Shown here: one piece after another, positions 10,288-19,109 of the stretch | How the letters are laid out: every line of letters starts with the position of its first letter | How positions within the stretch are numbered: position 1 is the stretch's first letter | Assembly (NCBI GenBank): GCA_937862815.1 | Contig: CALMED010000012.1 | Coordinates: 186,001 to 250,000 of the forward strand | Source: an uncultured Chitinophagaceae bacterium | GTDB taxonomy: Bacteria; Bacteroidota; Bacteroidia; Chitinophagales; Chitinophagaceae | DNA length: 64,000 nt | Reading direction: 5' to 3' | Notes under the pieces: model-generated | Database searches by the model: none | Seen by the model: the letters and a program-made list of their open reading frames with translations, nothing else | What the model was told of the DNA's origin: nothing | Program-made: the position numbers and the translations under genes

Positions 10288-10612
10288 TTAATTTTAGATT
10301 GCGGATTTAAGATACGGATTGCGTCTTTCAATGGCGGTTTAGGGAAATGAGTTGGGCATTAGACGATTTGAATATTTAAAATTGGCCCGATGCATTTGAC
10401 CGGAAGGAAGGAAGTACCCAACAGCTATCGGCCAACAGCCTGCAATAACATACATTGCCCTGCCAGCGGATGCCCACCCGGTGGGCGCCTTTGAAATGAA
10501 AAAACTCCGGACCGTCCATCCCGCCTCCTGCTTCAGAAATTTTCCAACTCGCGTAAGCAGGAACATTATCAGCAGCAGGAAATCTGCTTAATTTTATGTC
10601 AAATCAACCAAC
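10288..10612. other. Gene-free stretch inside the repair neighbourhood
   Basis: No supported gene, repeat or strong terminator is seen. A 75-codon - strand frame here has no recognisable features. The stretch separates the helicase from the haem-binding and PdeM genes, so those two probably have their own promoter here. Confidence 0.45.
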
Positions 10613-11101
10613 ATGCTCAAAAAAATAGGATACGGATTCCTCGCCGCCCTGGTAATTGCGCAGTTCATACGCCCGTCACGCAATCAATCGGAAGGTCCCT
10701 TTCCCAATGACATCAGTAATAAGGTAACCATCCCCGCTGATGTGGCCACTATTTTGAAAACCTCCTGCAACGATTGCCACAGCAACAACACCCACTACCC
10801 CTGGTATGCCATGGTGCAGCCCCTGGGCTGGTGGCTGCAGCGCCACGTGAACGAGGGAAAAGAACACCTCAATTTCAACGAGTTTGCCAGCTACTCCGCC
10901 AAGAAACAAGACCACAAACTGGAGGAAGTGGCAGAAACGGTTACGAATGGTGAAATGCCCCTCACCAGCTATACCTTCATCCACCGCGGGGCCAAACTCT
11001 CCGCCGAACAGGTGGCCGCACTGCAAAAATGGGTGACCGAAAGCCGGACCCTGTACCGCACGCCGGAACAGCCAGCCGGTGAAAATGGTGTTGCCAAATA
11101 A
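10613..11101 (+). CDS. Haem-binding domain protein, c-type CxxCH
   Basis: 162 residues. One N-terminal hydrophobic segment (about 5-20, IGYGFLAALVIAQFI) serves as a signal or anchor, so the protein faces the periplasm. It has the Bacteroidota haem-binding domain layout: ILKTSCNDCHSNNTHYPWY with one CxxCH, then WWLQRHVNEGKEHLNFNEF and GEMPLTSYTFIHR. This predicts a single covalently bound c-type haem. The partner is unknown. It sits between two repair genes although it should be extracytoplasmic, so it is probably a bystander rather than a repair protein. Confidence 0.85.
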   Translation: MLKKIGYGFLAALVIAQFIRPSRNQSEGPFPNDISNKVTIPADVATILKTSCNDCHSNNTHYPWYAMVQPLGWWLQRHVNEGKEHLNFNEFASYSAKKQDHKLEEVAETVTNGEMPLTSYTFIHRGAKLSAEQVAALQKWVTESRTLYRTPEQPAGENGVAK

Positions 11102-11173
11102 GTAAATACAGCCCATTCACAACAGCTGTTCAGGTATGTGCGGAAACAGTTTCCGTTACCTTTACTGCCGTTT

Positions 11174-11863
11174 ATGCAGCAGGGACACCGCTTGATCTGG
11201 AATGAACAAACGCTCTGGCTTTCGCCGGAACGTTTGCTGTTTTGGGAAGAACAGCAAACGTTGGTGGTGTCCGACATTCATTTCGGAAAAAGCGGCCACT
11301 TCCGTAAAGAGGGCATCGCCATTCCGCAGGAAGTATTCCGGGAAGACCTGCGACGCCTCTTTACACAGGTTCATTTTTACCGGGCACATCGATTACTGAT
11401 TACAGGCGACTTTTTTCACAGCCGCATGAACCGCGAAGCAGAACTGTTTGAAAAGTGGCGACGCGATCATTCGCTGCTGACCATACACCTCGTACAGGGC
11501 AACCACGACATCCTGCCGGCCGAGTGGTTCCAGGAACAGAACATAGAGCTCCACACCTACCAGTATAAACAAGGACCGTTCCGGTTTGTACACGAATGGG
11601 ATGGCACCGATGCTGCGGATGAAAACCCGTTCTACACCTTCAGCGGGCACCTGCATCCGGGCATCCGCATCGAAGGAGTGGGCAAACAAAGCCTGCGCTT
11701 CCCCTGTTTTTACTTTTCCAAACACTACGCGGTCTTGCCGGCATTTGGACGCTTTACCGGTCTGCACCTCGTAAAACCCGGCAGGGCCGACCGTGTGTTT
11801 GCCATTGCCGACCGGCAGGTGCTGGAAATGCCGGTGGGGAACAGCCGTACGATGCGGAAATAA
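11174..11863 (+). CDS. pdeM: Ligase-associated metallophosphoesterase PdeM
   Basis: 229 residues from the ATG at 11174. A GTG at 11138 would add 12 residues, but the ATG better fits the usual family start just before the first strand. Two-metal phosphoesterase motifs are complete: SDIHFG (D34, H36), TGDFFH (G78, D79), QGNHD (N110, H111, D112) and SGHLHPG (H159, H161). PdeM proteins accompany the exonuclease, ligase and Lhr-like helicase in many bacteria and are proposed to process DNA ends. Here the gene is separated from the ligase and helicase by the haem-binding gene. Confidence 0.9.
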   Translation: MQQGHRLIWNEQTLWLSPERLLFWEEQQTLVVSDIHFGKSGHFRKEGIAIPQEVFREDLRRLFTQVHFYRAHRLLITGDFFHSRMNREAELFEKWRRDHSLLTIHLVQGNHDILPAEWFQEQNIELHTYQYKQGPFRFVHEWDGTDAADENPFYTFSGHLHPGIRIEGVGKQSLRFPCFYFSKHYAVLPAFGRFTGLHLVKPGRADRVFAIADRQVLEMPVGNSRTMRK

Positions 11864-11897
11864 GCGGACCTGTTACGGTGCCGCATAAACGACAACG

Positions 11898-12818
11898 ATG
11901 GAAGAAAAGAAACTGATGATCGCTTACGACCCGGCATACGCCCACCCGTTGCCGGAAGGGCACCGGTTTCCCATGCTTAAATACGAACTCATTCCGGAAC
12001 AGTTGGTGCACGAGGGGTCCATCAGCCCTTCCCACCTTTTTGCACCGGATAGCTGCAGTGATGAAATCATCCTGCTGACCCATGGCCCCGGCTACCTGCA
12101 CAAACTCGACCACCAGTTGCTCACCGAACGGGAGCAGCGGGTGATTGGCTTCCCGCAGTCGCCGGCACTCACCCGCCGCGAAAAGATCATCACCCGCGGC
12201 ACCATTGACTGTTGCCACCATGCCCTGGCAAACGGTGTGGCGCTCAATGTAGCAGGCGGTACGCATCACGCGTTTTATGAACGGGGGGAAGGGTTTTGCC
12301 TGCTCAACGACTTTGCCGTGGCAGCCAACTACCTGCTGCAACAGCAACTGGCCGGCAGCATCCTGATCATTGACCTCGACGTACACCAGGGCAACGGAAC
12401 CGCCCGGTTGTTTGAAAACAATGAAAGGGTGTTTACGTTTAGTATGCACGGGGCACATAATTACCCGTTCCGGAAAGAGCGGAGCGATCTCGATATCGGG
12501 CTCCCGGACGGGACCAACGATGAAAAGTACCTTTCGCTCCTTGAAACCAACCTGCAGCGTCTCTTGCGTGACGTGCAACCGGATTTCGCCTTTTATCTCT
12601 CGGGCGTGGATGTGCTGGAAACAGATAAATTCGGAAAACTGAAGCTGACATTGGAGGGATGCCGGCAACGCGACAAGTTGGTCTTCTCCTTTCTCCGCCA
12701 GCACCGGATACCCTGCACCGTAGCCATGGGCGGCGGCTATTCGCCGGATGTACGCACCATCGTGGAAGCGCATTGCAATACCTTCCGTATGGCAAAAGAT
12801 GTGTTTGGTCTGAACTGA
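11898..12818 (+). CDS. Histone-deacetylase-family (AcuC-like) deacetylase
   Basis: 306 residues, covering a complete arginase/deacetylase fold. GGTHHAF gives the charge-relay histidines H123 and H124. LDVHQGNGT supplies zinc ligands D161 and H163, and the third, D238, lies in LSGVDVLETD. AMGGGYSP near the C-terminus supplies the conserved glycine loop. In bacteria this family removes acetyl groups from lysines (AcuC type) or from polyamines and other small molecules; the sequence does not say which. The gene begins 34 bases after pdeM on the same strand, so co-transcription is possible. It converges with the DUF5916 gene. Confidence 0.88.
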   Translation: MEEKKLMIAYDPAYAHPLPEGHRFPMLKYELIPEQLVHEGSISPSHLFAPDSCSDEIILLTHGPGYLHKLDHQLLTEREQRVIGFPQSPALTRREKIITRGTIDCCHHALANGVALNVAGGTHHAFYERGEGFCLLNDFAVAANYLLQQQLAGSILIIDLDVHQGNGTARLFENNERVFTFSMHGAHNYPFRKERSDLDIGLPDGTNDEKYLSLLETNLQRLLRDVQPDFAFYLSGVDVLETDKFGKLKLTLEGCRQRDKLVFSFLRQHRIPCTVAMGGGYSPDVRTIVEAHCNTFRMAKDVFGLN

Positions 12819-12828
12819 ATGTAACCGG

Positions 12829-15291
12829 TCAGCTCTGCTGCCGGCGCTTCAACTTGAGGTAATCAATAAAAAAGATGATCCGGGCCGTAAACTCGTTGCC
12901 GTGCGGGGAAAGAAGTGTTTGCGTGGCATTGCCAAAATAGCGGTTATGCTTCATGCCATCCACTTCAAAATCATTGGCCAACCAGTTTTTCCAACCCAGC
13001 ACAAAGCGGCTACCGTAGTTAAAATCCCAGGTGAAGAACACGTCTACATTCCACAGGTTGACATTCTGGTTCAGACCATCAATGAACGTGCGTTCCTTCC
13101 AGAAGCCATCGTTGGCCAGGTTGAAGAACTGCTGATACGTTACACGATTCCAGTAATGCCGGGCCCGGAGGGTCAGGTTCATCCGCGGTGTGAAGTTGTA
13201 AATGCCTGTCAACAGGCCGGTTACATCCAGGTTGCGGCGGCGGCCAATGATGGGCTCTCCATTAGCTTCGCGTCGGAAGGCATAGCCAAACTGTCCCTGG
13301 TCATCCGTACGGCGCACATCCAGGTCGAGGCTCAGCCGGTCGTTAAACCGGTAGCGAACGCCGGGGTGGATAACGATGAAGGGATCGTTTTTGATGTCAA
13401 CCGATTCGGCCAGGCCTAAGTTAAAACGGGCAAATAATTTTTTCCGGCTGTCGGTACTTCCATTGATGCGAAGAAAACCCCAGGGCACTTTCCGCATGTA
13501 AAGGCCGGGCGTGCGGAGTTCAAAATAATCTTTTTCCCACAGGGGTTGCAGTTCCGCATTGATGCTCAGGTCCCAGAAGTTGCGGTAAAACCAAAAGGCC
13601 CCGGCACTGTAACGCATGTTGGTAAGCACAAAGGGTTTGTAGAGCATTTCGTGGCGGATCCCCAGGCTGTACGAATACGAATTGTAAACCGAACGGGGCG
13701 TTAGCTGGTTGTAGCTGATGCGGGCGCTGGTGTTGAATTCATTGGGCGCCCGCAGGATACCAAGGTCGTTGGGGTCGTACCGGTCGCTTTCGGTATTGTT
13801 GTTGATGGAAAACTGCCATTTGCCGCTGACCTTACCAAAGTTGACAAAAGATTTGAACCCGTTATACGGATTGTTACCCATGATCTGGCTGTAGTCGAAC
13901 TTAGCCTGCAGGGCGTACCGGTTCGTTTTTTCAAAAAGAGCAAGGTCGAGTCCCGTTACATTAGAATTACGGGTTCCTCCAAACCGGATGACATTGGCAT
14001 TGGTCAGCGTAATGCTGGAACGCCCTTTGAGCGCCTGGTCCAGCACAATCAGATTATAGTTCGTCAACGGTTCTGTTTGCATCCGTTCCCGTTCGCCGGT
14101 GCGGATGTTTTCGATTTCGGCATAGGTGGCCGCACCCACGGCATTAAACACGCCGATGGCCAGCTTGTTACGGTTCCGGCCGGAGAATTTAGCTGCGTTG
14201 AGCAACTGCACCACGCCCGGGTTGGAGATGATGCGGGTACTGTCGGTACTGCCCTTGCTGCGTGCCCGGTAGTACCCACCCGGGGTGGCGCCCACCCGCC
14301 GGGAGTAAAACAGACCTGCTTTGTTGAAAATTTCCGTCCCTTCGGTAAAGAAGGGACGGTTTTCCTGGAACTGTACTTCAAAGGGAGAAAGGTTGTTGAT
14401 AACGTTGTCGGAGATTACCTGCCCGAAATCCGGAATCAGGGTCATATCAAGGGTAAAGCTCTCATTCACACCGTATTTCACATCCATCCCCCCGTTTCGC
14501 AGAAACTCATTGGTGCGGCCGCTTTTGCCGGGTACGGTGCGATAACCGCCGGTAACGTACGGCAGGAAGGATAGCCGCAGGGGCGGCTGCAGGTTCTCCA
14601 GCCCGGCCAGCAGACCAAACTGGTTAACGAAACCGTTTTCATTGGGGTTAACACTGTTCCAGTAAGAGTTTTCGTTGCTGCGCCGCACATAGCGCTGGAA
14701 GTTGATGCCCCAGTCCTGTTTATCTTTTTTTGCAAACCGCAGGGAAAAATAAGGAATCCGCATTTCCACGATCCAGCCATCGTCCTGCATCGTAACCTTG
14801 CTTTCCCATACGGCATCCCAGCTGTAATCGCTGGGAGGACCGAACTGTGAATTGCGGTTGGGACTGAGACGGCCGTCGCTTTGCACATTCCGGCTCGTGA
14901 CGAGGAAATGAAAGCCGTTCTGGTCGTCGTTGTACGTATCAAAAAAAACCGAAAAGTAGTCTACATCCTGCCGGCTCTCTCCGTCCCGCGCCGTCAGTTG
15001 CTTCCGTACCAGTTTGGGATCATCGTACAGGTAGGCCCCAATGTAAATAGCGTTGTTGTCGTACAGCACATATACCCGGGTCTTGTAGGCAGAGGGGGCG
15101 CCGAAGTTGGGGCTGTTAACAATAAAATCTTCAGCGGGAATGGCTTCTTTCCAGATGGATTCTGTGAGCAACCCATCAATTTTGGGTGCAACGGTTACTT
15201 TGCCCGCCTGCATGATCCGCTCGGGTCCCGTTCCGGCATGGACAGGAAAAAGGGGGGAAAATATCAGGAAAAGTATCAAAAACCGCAACAT
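12829..15291 (-). CDS. DUF5916 outer-membrane protein with CBM9-like N-terminal domain
   Basis: 820 residues from the start at 15291, chosen because it gives a signal peptide (MLRFLILFLIFSPLFPVHA). The first 200 or so mature residues have the carbohydrate-binding family 9-like pattern: KIDGLLTESIWKEA, FFDTYNDDQNGFHF and GWIVEMRIPYFSLRF. The remaining 600 residues have alternating aromatic and polar strands typical of an outer-membrane beta-barrel, ending in a strand close to FFIDYLKLKRR. The family is widespread in Bacteroidota. Function is unproven, and no SusC/D or glycoside hydrolase genes lie nearby. Confidence 0.85.
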   Translation of the reverse strand: MLRFLILFLIFSPLFPVHAGTGPERIMQAGKVTVAPKIDGLLTESIWKEAIPAEDFIVNSPNFGAPSAYKTRVYVLYDNNAIYIGAYLYDDPKLVRKQLTARDGESRQDVDYFSVFFDTYNDDQNGFHFLVTSRNVQSDGRLSPNRNSQFGPPSDYSWDAVWESKVTMQDDGWIVEMRIPYFSLRFAKKDKQDWGINFQRYVRRSNENSYWNSVNPNENGFVNQFGLLAGLENLQPPLRLSFLPYVTGGYRTVPGKSGRTNEFLRNGGMDVKYGVNESFTLDMTLIPDFGQVISDNVINNLSPFEVQFQENRPFFTEGTEIFNKAGLFYSRRVGATPGGYYRARSKGSTDSTRIISNPGVVQLLNAAKFSGRNRNKLAIGVFNAVGAATYAEIENIRTGERERMQTEPLTNYNLIVLDQALKGRSSITLTNANVIRFGGTRNSNVTGLDLALFEKTNRYALQAKFDYSQIMGNNPYNGFKSFVNFGKVSGKWQFSINNNTESDRYDPNDLGILRAPNEFNTSARISYNQLTPRSVYNSYSYSLGIRHEMLYKPFVLTNMRYSAGAFWFYRNFWDLSINAELQPLWEKDYFELRTPGLYMRKVPWGFLRINGSTDSRKKLFARFNLGLAESVDIKNDPFIVIHPGVRYRFNDRLSLDLDVRRTDDQGQFGYAFRREANGEPIIGRRRNLDVTGLLTGIYNFTPRMNLTLRARHYWNRVTYQQFFNLANDGFWKERTFIDGLNQNVNLWNVDVFFTWDFNYGSRFVLGWKNWLANDFEVDGMKHNRYFGNATQTLLSPHGNEFTARIIFFIDYLKLKRRQQS

Positions 15292-15510
15292 CGGGGTGCA
15301 AGCTATACCAATTCCTGCGCACGCCATGCCTCATTTATATGAGCGGTTGGCTGATTAGCATACAGGGAACTGCCTCAGTTGTAAGAACAAGGAGTTTCGG
15401 AACGGAATGGGGCTAAGGATGCACATGGCCTGCAGTGACTGGTTCTCCTTTTTTCTGAGATACTTCACCCTTCTCATGAACCGATGCCTTCGCCTCATGC
15501 CTCAGCGCAA

Positions 15511-16260
15511 TCAGTTCATTTTCTTTTTCAGGTTGTTGACCTGGTCCTGTAAGTTGCTTACCAGGCTGGCCAGGTTGCTAACATCCCATCGTTGCAACTG
15601 ACTGATCTTGCTGATGACGAGCTGGGCGCTCCAAATCTCGAGTATATCTTCTGCACTCACCTGGTAGGGCTGAAAACCCGGGTTATCGCTCACCAGCATC
15701 AGTTTGTTCTTGTTGCGGTTGTTCTTTACGATGCGTTTGTAAACCACTCCTTCAGTGCGGCTGAGGACGATGCAGGCCTGGTTATTTTTTACATCCTCCA
15801 GGCTGTTCACCTTTTCGCCGATGATCACGCTGCCGCTGGGTGTGGGCAGCATGCTGTCGCCGGTGATCTCAAAAGCCCGGTACGTACCGCTGCTGAGCAT
15901 GGGAAGGGTGAATGTATTCAGTTCGTCTAAAAACTCAGGGTCGGCATAGCCGTTAAGGTAACCGGCCGCCGCCTTAACCGGCACAAAATGAATGACATTG
16001 GTTTCGGCGACCATCTTGAGTTGCCGGCGACGGGCGATGTAACTGCCCTTGGTTTCGGAAAGATCCCGGCGCAACAGGTCATCAATGGATACCTTAAACA
16101 GATCACTGACCCGCTCCAGCACTTCGTAGTTGGGCTCTGCCCGCTCCTCTTCGTAGGCGCCCAGCAGGGAACGCTTGATACCGATTTTGAGGGCAAATTC
16201 TTCCTGGGTCCAGCCCCGCAGCTTGCGGAGGTATTTCAGGTTCTGGTTTGCTGCTGCCAT
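15511..16260 (-). CDS. XRE-family repressor with S24 (LexA/CI-type) self-cleavage domain
   Basis: 249 residues. Residues 5-65 form a helix-turn-helix (WTQEEFALKIGIKRSLLGAYEEER). The C-terminal S24 domain has an Ala-Gly bond in VKAAAGYLNG (A99-G100), the nucleophile S136 in ITGDSM and the general base K175 in VVYKRI, so the self-cleavage machinery looks intact. The tail (LQRWDVSNLASLVSNLQDQV) is predicted coiled coil. No phage genes are nearby, so it is likely a chromosomal stress repressor. The facing intergenic region carries several perfect dyads, one just behind its own -7-like element, suggesting autoregulation. Confidence 0.92.
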   Translation of the reverse strand: MAAANQNLKYLRKLRGWTQEEFALKIGIKRSLLGAYEEERAEPNYEVLERVSDLFKVSIDDLLRRDLSETKGSYIARRRQLKMVAETNVIHFVPVKAAAGYLNGYADPEFLDELNTFTLPMLSSGTYRAFEITGDSMLPTPSGSVIIGEKVNSLEDVKNNQACIVLSRTEGVVYKRIVKNNRNKNKLMLVSDNPGFQPYQVSAEDILEIWSAQLVISKISQLQRWDVSNLASLVSNLQDQVNNLKKKMN

Positions 16261-16621
16261 AAAATGGGATTTAACAGCGAATTTACTAATTAATTTAGTT
16301 TTCCAAAATTTTTAGCAGTTTTTTTTATCCAATCATTGGACTCTGAAATCAGGTTGGCTGGAACAGCCACTTTATTCTTCGATGCCGTAAAAGAAAGCCC
16401 GGCAACTGTTACGATCGCATGGCGACTGCCGTTATGAAAATCTTAACATGTTCGCTCCTGCATGGAGGCATGAATTCGTACTCAAAAACCGTAACTTTAG
16501 TAAAGTTCATCCGGCAGGCAGAAACGGTTCAATGACCTCTCAATTCCAACATGTAATTAAATTGGCTGTAGAAACAGCCACGAGGCATCCGGACTGAATT
16601 CTCCACCCCAAATACGGTAAT
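16261..16621. promoter_or_regulatory. Divergent promoter region with five dyads
   Basis: 361 bases between the S24 repressor and the universal stress gene. Dyads read directly from the sequence: ACTAA/TTAGT at 16285-16299; TCCAAT-C-ATTGGA at 16328-16340; TGGCTG-GAA-CAGCCA at 16355-16369; AACTTTA-G-TAAAGTT at 16493-16507; TGGCTGT-AGAA-ACAGCCA at 16563-16580. The first lies against a - strand TAAATTCG (16278-16285) that resembles the Bacteroidota -7 box. The fourth overlaps a + strand TAACTTTA (16492-16499) of the same type. The two TGGCTG hairpins are near copies of each other. Likely operators for the repressor, but not proven. Confidence 0.6.
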
Positions 16622-17446
16622 ATGCAAACGACCTTATTTGTTCTGATTGACTTTTCACCTGCATCGGCCACCCTGCTCGAATTCGCACGAAACTGGAGCC
16701 GGCTTCTGGAGGCCGATATCCGCCTGGTGCACCAGGTGTATGGCATGGCACCCGTTCTTACAGACGCAGAGAGCAAACTGGCACTTTTGCAGGCGGAACA
16801 ACAGGAAGCAGAGTATAAACTGCAGGAATTGATTCGTTCCTGCGAATTGCCCCGCCACAAAACAACCATTGCGGTTACTGCCGGTAACCTGGCTGGCTAC
16901 CTGCGGCAGGAGCTTCAGCTTTTTACCGGCGGCATCATTGTAACGGGATTAAAAGGAACCAGTCCGCTCAAGCAACTGTTCATCGGAAGCACTCCGCTGA
17001 AACTCATTGAGGAAGCCGACCAACTGGTGATAGCGGTTCCGGCACATGCATCCACCCTACCTCCGCATACATTGAACGTGGCGTTACACTATAAACACCC
17101 CATCAACCAGGCTGCCTTTGCACAGCTGCTGGAGCAATTGCAGCCGCATGTACAGACACTTAACTTCTTCAGTGTGGTTACCGCTAACGATGACGCCGCC
17201 GCAACCACTGCCTGTCTGGAAGAAACCAGCCAGGCTTATGCAACCCGCTATCACACATCCAACTATCAATTCGTGGGCGAGCAGGAGCAAGTTTTTAATG
17301 AAATAAAGAACTACCTGCAAGGCCGGGAGGGCTACCTGGTGGTACAGGAAGGATCCCGTACACTCCGCGACCAGTTATTCCGGCGCTTCCTGATCAATGA
17401 CCTGATATACGACGGATCCCTTCCCTTAATTGTACTTCCCGCGTGA
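16622..17446 (+). CDS. Tandem universal stress protein (UspA family)
   Basis: 274 residues with two Usp-like halves. The first keeps the family pattern: opening strand TLFVLIDFSPASATLLEFA and a nucleotide-loop-like VTGLKGTSPLKQLFIGSTPLKLI (about 101-123, compare G-x2-G-x9-G-S). The second half (about 140-274) is more divergent and has no clear nucleotide loop. It is probably a cytosolic stress or adenine-nucleotide sensor. The stop overlaps the antiporter start (GTGA), so both are made from one message. This suggests the Usp half-dimer could sense and modulate the transporter, though no direct evidence is visible. Confidence 0.85.
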   Translation: MQTTLFVLIDFSPASATLLEFARNWSRLLEADIRLVHQVYGMAPVLTDAESKLALLQAEQQEAEYKLQELIRSCELPRHKTTIAVTAGNLAGYLRQELQLFTGGIIVTGLKGTSPLKQLFIGSTPLKLIEEADQLVIAVPAHASTLPPHTLNVALHYKHPINQAAFAQLLEQLQPHVQTLNFFSVVTANDDAAATTACLEETSQAYATRYHTSNYQFVGEQEQVFNEIKNYLQGREGYLVVQEGSRTLRDQLFRRFLINDLIYDGSLPLIVLPA

Positions 17447-19098
17447 ACTGGCTCTCCCAACTGGCAGAACACCCCTTTTATGAGTTTGCACTCATCCTCG
17501 TGCTGGCAGCCCTGCTCGGCGCGCTCGGGCAGTTGCTGCGGCAGCCCCTGATTGTCATGTTCATCGCATTGGGCATCCTGGTGGGGCCCTCGGTACTCGA
17601 CCTGGTGAAATCCAAAGACAACATTCGCCTGCTGGCGGAAATTGGCATTTCCATCCTGCTCTTCATTGTTGGATTAAAACTTGACGTACGTGTCATCCGG
17701 TCGGTCGGAAAGATCGCCCTCCTCACCGGGCTGGGACAGGTGATCTTCACCTCCCTGGTGGGTTACCTGATTGGGCTGGCCCTGGGCTTTTCACCCCTGC
17801 ACAGCTTTTACATAGCGGTGGCACTTACGTTTTCCAGCACCATCATCATTGTAAAATTGCTGACCGATAAAAAGGAAATTGATTCGCTGCATGGACAAAT
17901 TGCTATTGGTTTTCTGATTGTACAGGACCTGGTAGTGATCCTCGTCATGATTGTTTTATCTGCTATGCGCATGGAGCGTGCAACCACACTGGGTGCCGAC
18001 CTCCTGAAGACCCTGGCCTCCGGAAGCATTTTATTGCTACTCACTTACGTGGCCATGAAATGGATCATTCCCCGGCTCAGTTATTTCCTGGCCCGTTCGC
18101 AGGAAATCCTCACGCTGTCGGCCATTGCCTGGGCGCTGGGACTGGCTTCATTGGGTGAGATCATGGGTTTCAGCGGTGAGGTGGGTGCTTTTCTTGCCGG
18201 TGTGAGCCTGGCCTCCTCTTCGTTTAAGGATGTCATCGGCAGCCGTCTGGTGAGCCTGCGTGATTTTTTGCTGCTCTTCTTTTTTGTTCACCTGGGTGCC
18301 AATCTCAACCTGGGGGTCATCGGCAACCAGGTAAGCGCTGCCTTGATTTTCTCGGTATTTGTACTGGTGGGCAACCCGTTGATCGTACTCATCATCATGG
18401 GGGTGATGGGTTACCGGAAACGTACCTCCTTTCTGGCGGGACTGACCGTTGCCCAGATCAGTGAGTTTTCACTCATTTTTGCCGGATTGGGCCTGGCCAT
18501 CGGGCACATAACGGAAGATACTGTAGGCCTGATCACACTGGTGGGCATAATTACCATCGGCTTATCGACTTACCTCATTCTTTATTCGCACCGGATTTAT
18601 GAATCACTGGCTCCTTTTCTCGGCCTGTTTGAACGGAAACATCCGTACCGGGAAAACCACGCCTCCGCTTCTTCGGGTCAACAAGTTGACATCATTCTTA
18701 TTGGCCTGGGGCGTTTTGGAAGCCGTATAGCCGACAACCTCGACAACTATCCGCATCTTTCCTACATGGCTGTTGACTTTGATCCAACCGTTGTTAAGGA
18801 GTATGAAGCAAAAGGACGTACTATCCGGTATGGCGATATTGAAGATCCGGAACTTCCGGAACAGATTCCGTTCTGGGATGCACGCTGCATTATCAGTACT
18901 GTACCCGATAAAAATATTTCCCTGCACCTGTTACGCATTCTGAAAGCACAGGGCTATGCCGGAAAAATCATTGTTACAGCGCTGAATGAATCAGATTACG
19001 GGGATTTGCAACCCTATGCACCTGATCAGATTCTGTTGCCCTACCAGATTGCAGCGGATAACTTCTACACCACGCAACTGGCACCACTCCTCGGCTGA
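17443..19098 (+). CDS. CPA2-type cation:proton antiporter with TrkA-N domain
   Basis: 551 residues starting at a GTG that overlaps the usp stop. About 12 membrane segments (residues 10-385) form the Na+/H+ exchanger domain. Conserved blocks include GQLLRQPLIVMFIALGILVGPS, ALTFSSTIIIVKLLTDKKE, IGFLIVQDLVVI and GFSGEVGAFLAGVSLASS. A cytosolic TrkA-N (Rossmann) domain follows at about 405-530 (IILIGLGRFGSRIADNL), with no TrkA-C domain. This is the KefB/YbaL layout, expelling K+ or Na+ in exchange for protons with nucleotide gating. Inner membrane. Coupling to a Usp gene suggests stress control. Confidence 0.9.
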   Translation: MNWLSQLAEHPFYEFALILVLAALLGALGQLLRQPLIVMFIALGILVGPSVLDLVKSKDNIRLLAEIGISILLFIVGLKLDVRVIRSVGKIALLTGLGQVIFTSLVGYLIGLALGFSPLHSFYIAVALTFSSTIIIVKLLTDKKEIDSLHGQIAIGFLIVQDLVVILVMIVLSAMRMERATTLGADLLKTLASGSILLLLTYVAMKWIIPRLSYFLARSQEILTLSAIAWALGLASLGEIMGFSGEVGAFLAGVSLASSSFKDVIGSRLVSLRDFLLLFFFVHLGANLNLGVIGNQVSAALIFSVFVLVGNPLIVLIIMGVMGYRKRTSFLAGLTVAQISEFSLIFAGLGLAIGHITEDTVGLITLVGIITIGLSTYLILYSHRIYESLAPFLGLFERKHPYRENHASASSGQQVDIILIGLGRFGSRIADNLDNYPHLSYMAVDFDPTVVKEYEAKGRTIRYGDIEDPELPEQIPFWDARCIISTVPDKNISLHLLRILKAQGYAGKIIVTALNESDYGDLQPYAPDQILLPYQIAADNFYTTQLAPLLG

Positions 19099-19109
19099 GG
19101 ATGGTCTGC

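Noticed and set aside
10339..10566. 75-codon - strand frame in the gap after the helicase
   Set aside because: No signal, domain or recognised homology pattern; could be a remnant but cannot be supported.
4996..11863. Bacterial NHEJ (LigD/Ku) system
   Set aside because: The ligase lacks polymerase and phosphoesterase domains and there is no Ku gene; neighbours match the ligase-associated exonuclease/helicase/PdeM set instead.
15511..16260. Prophage repressor
   Set aside because: No integrase, structural or lysis genes lie nearby; flanking genes are housekeeping or stress genes.
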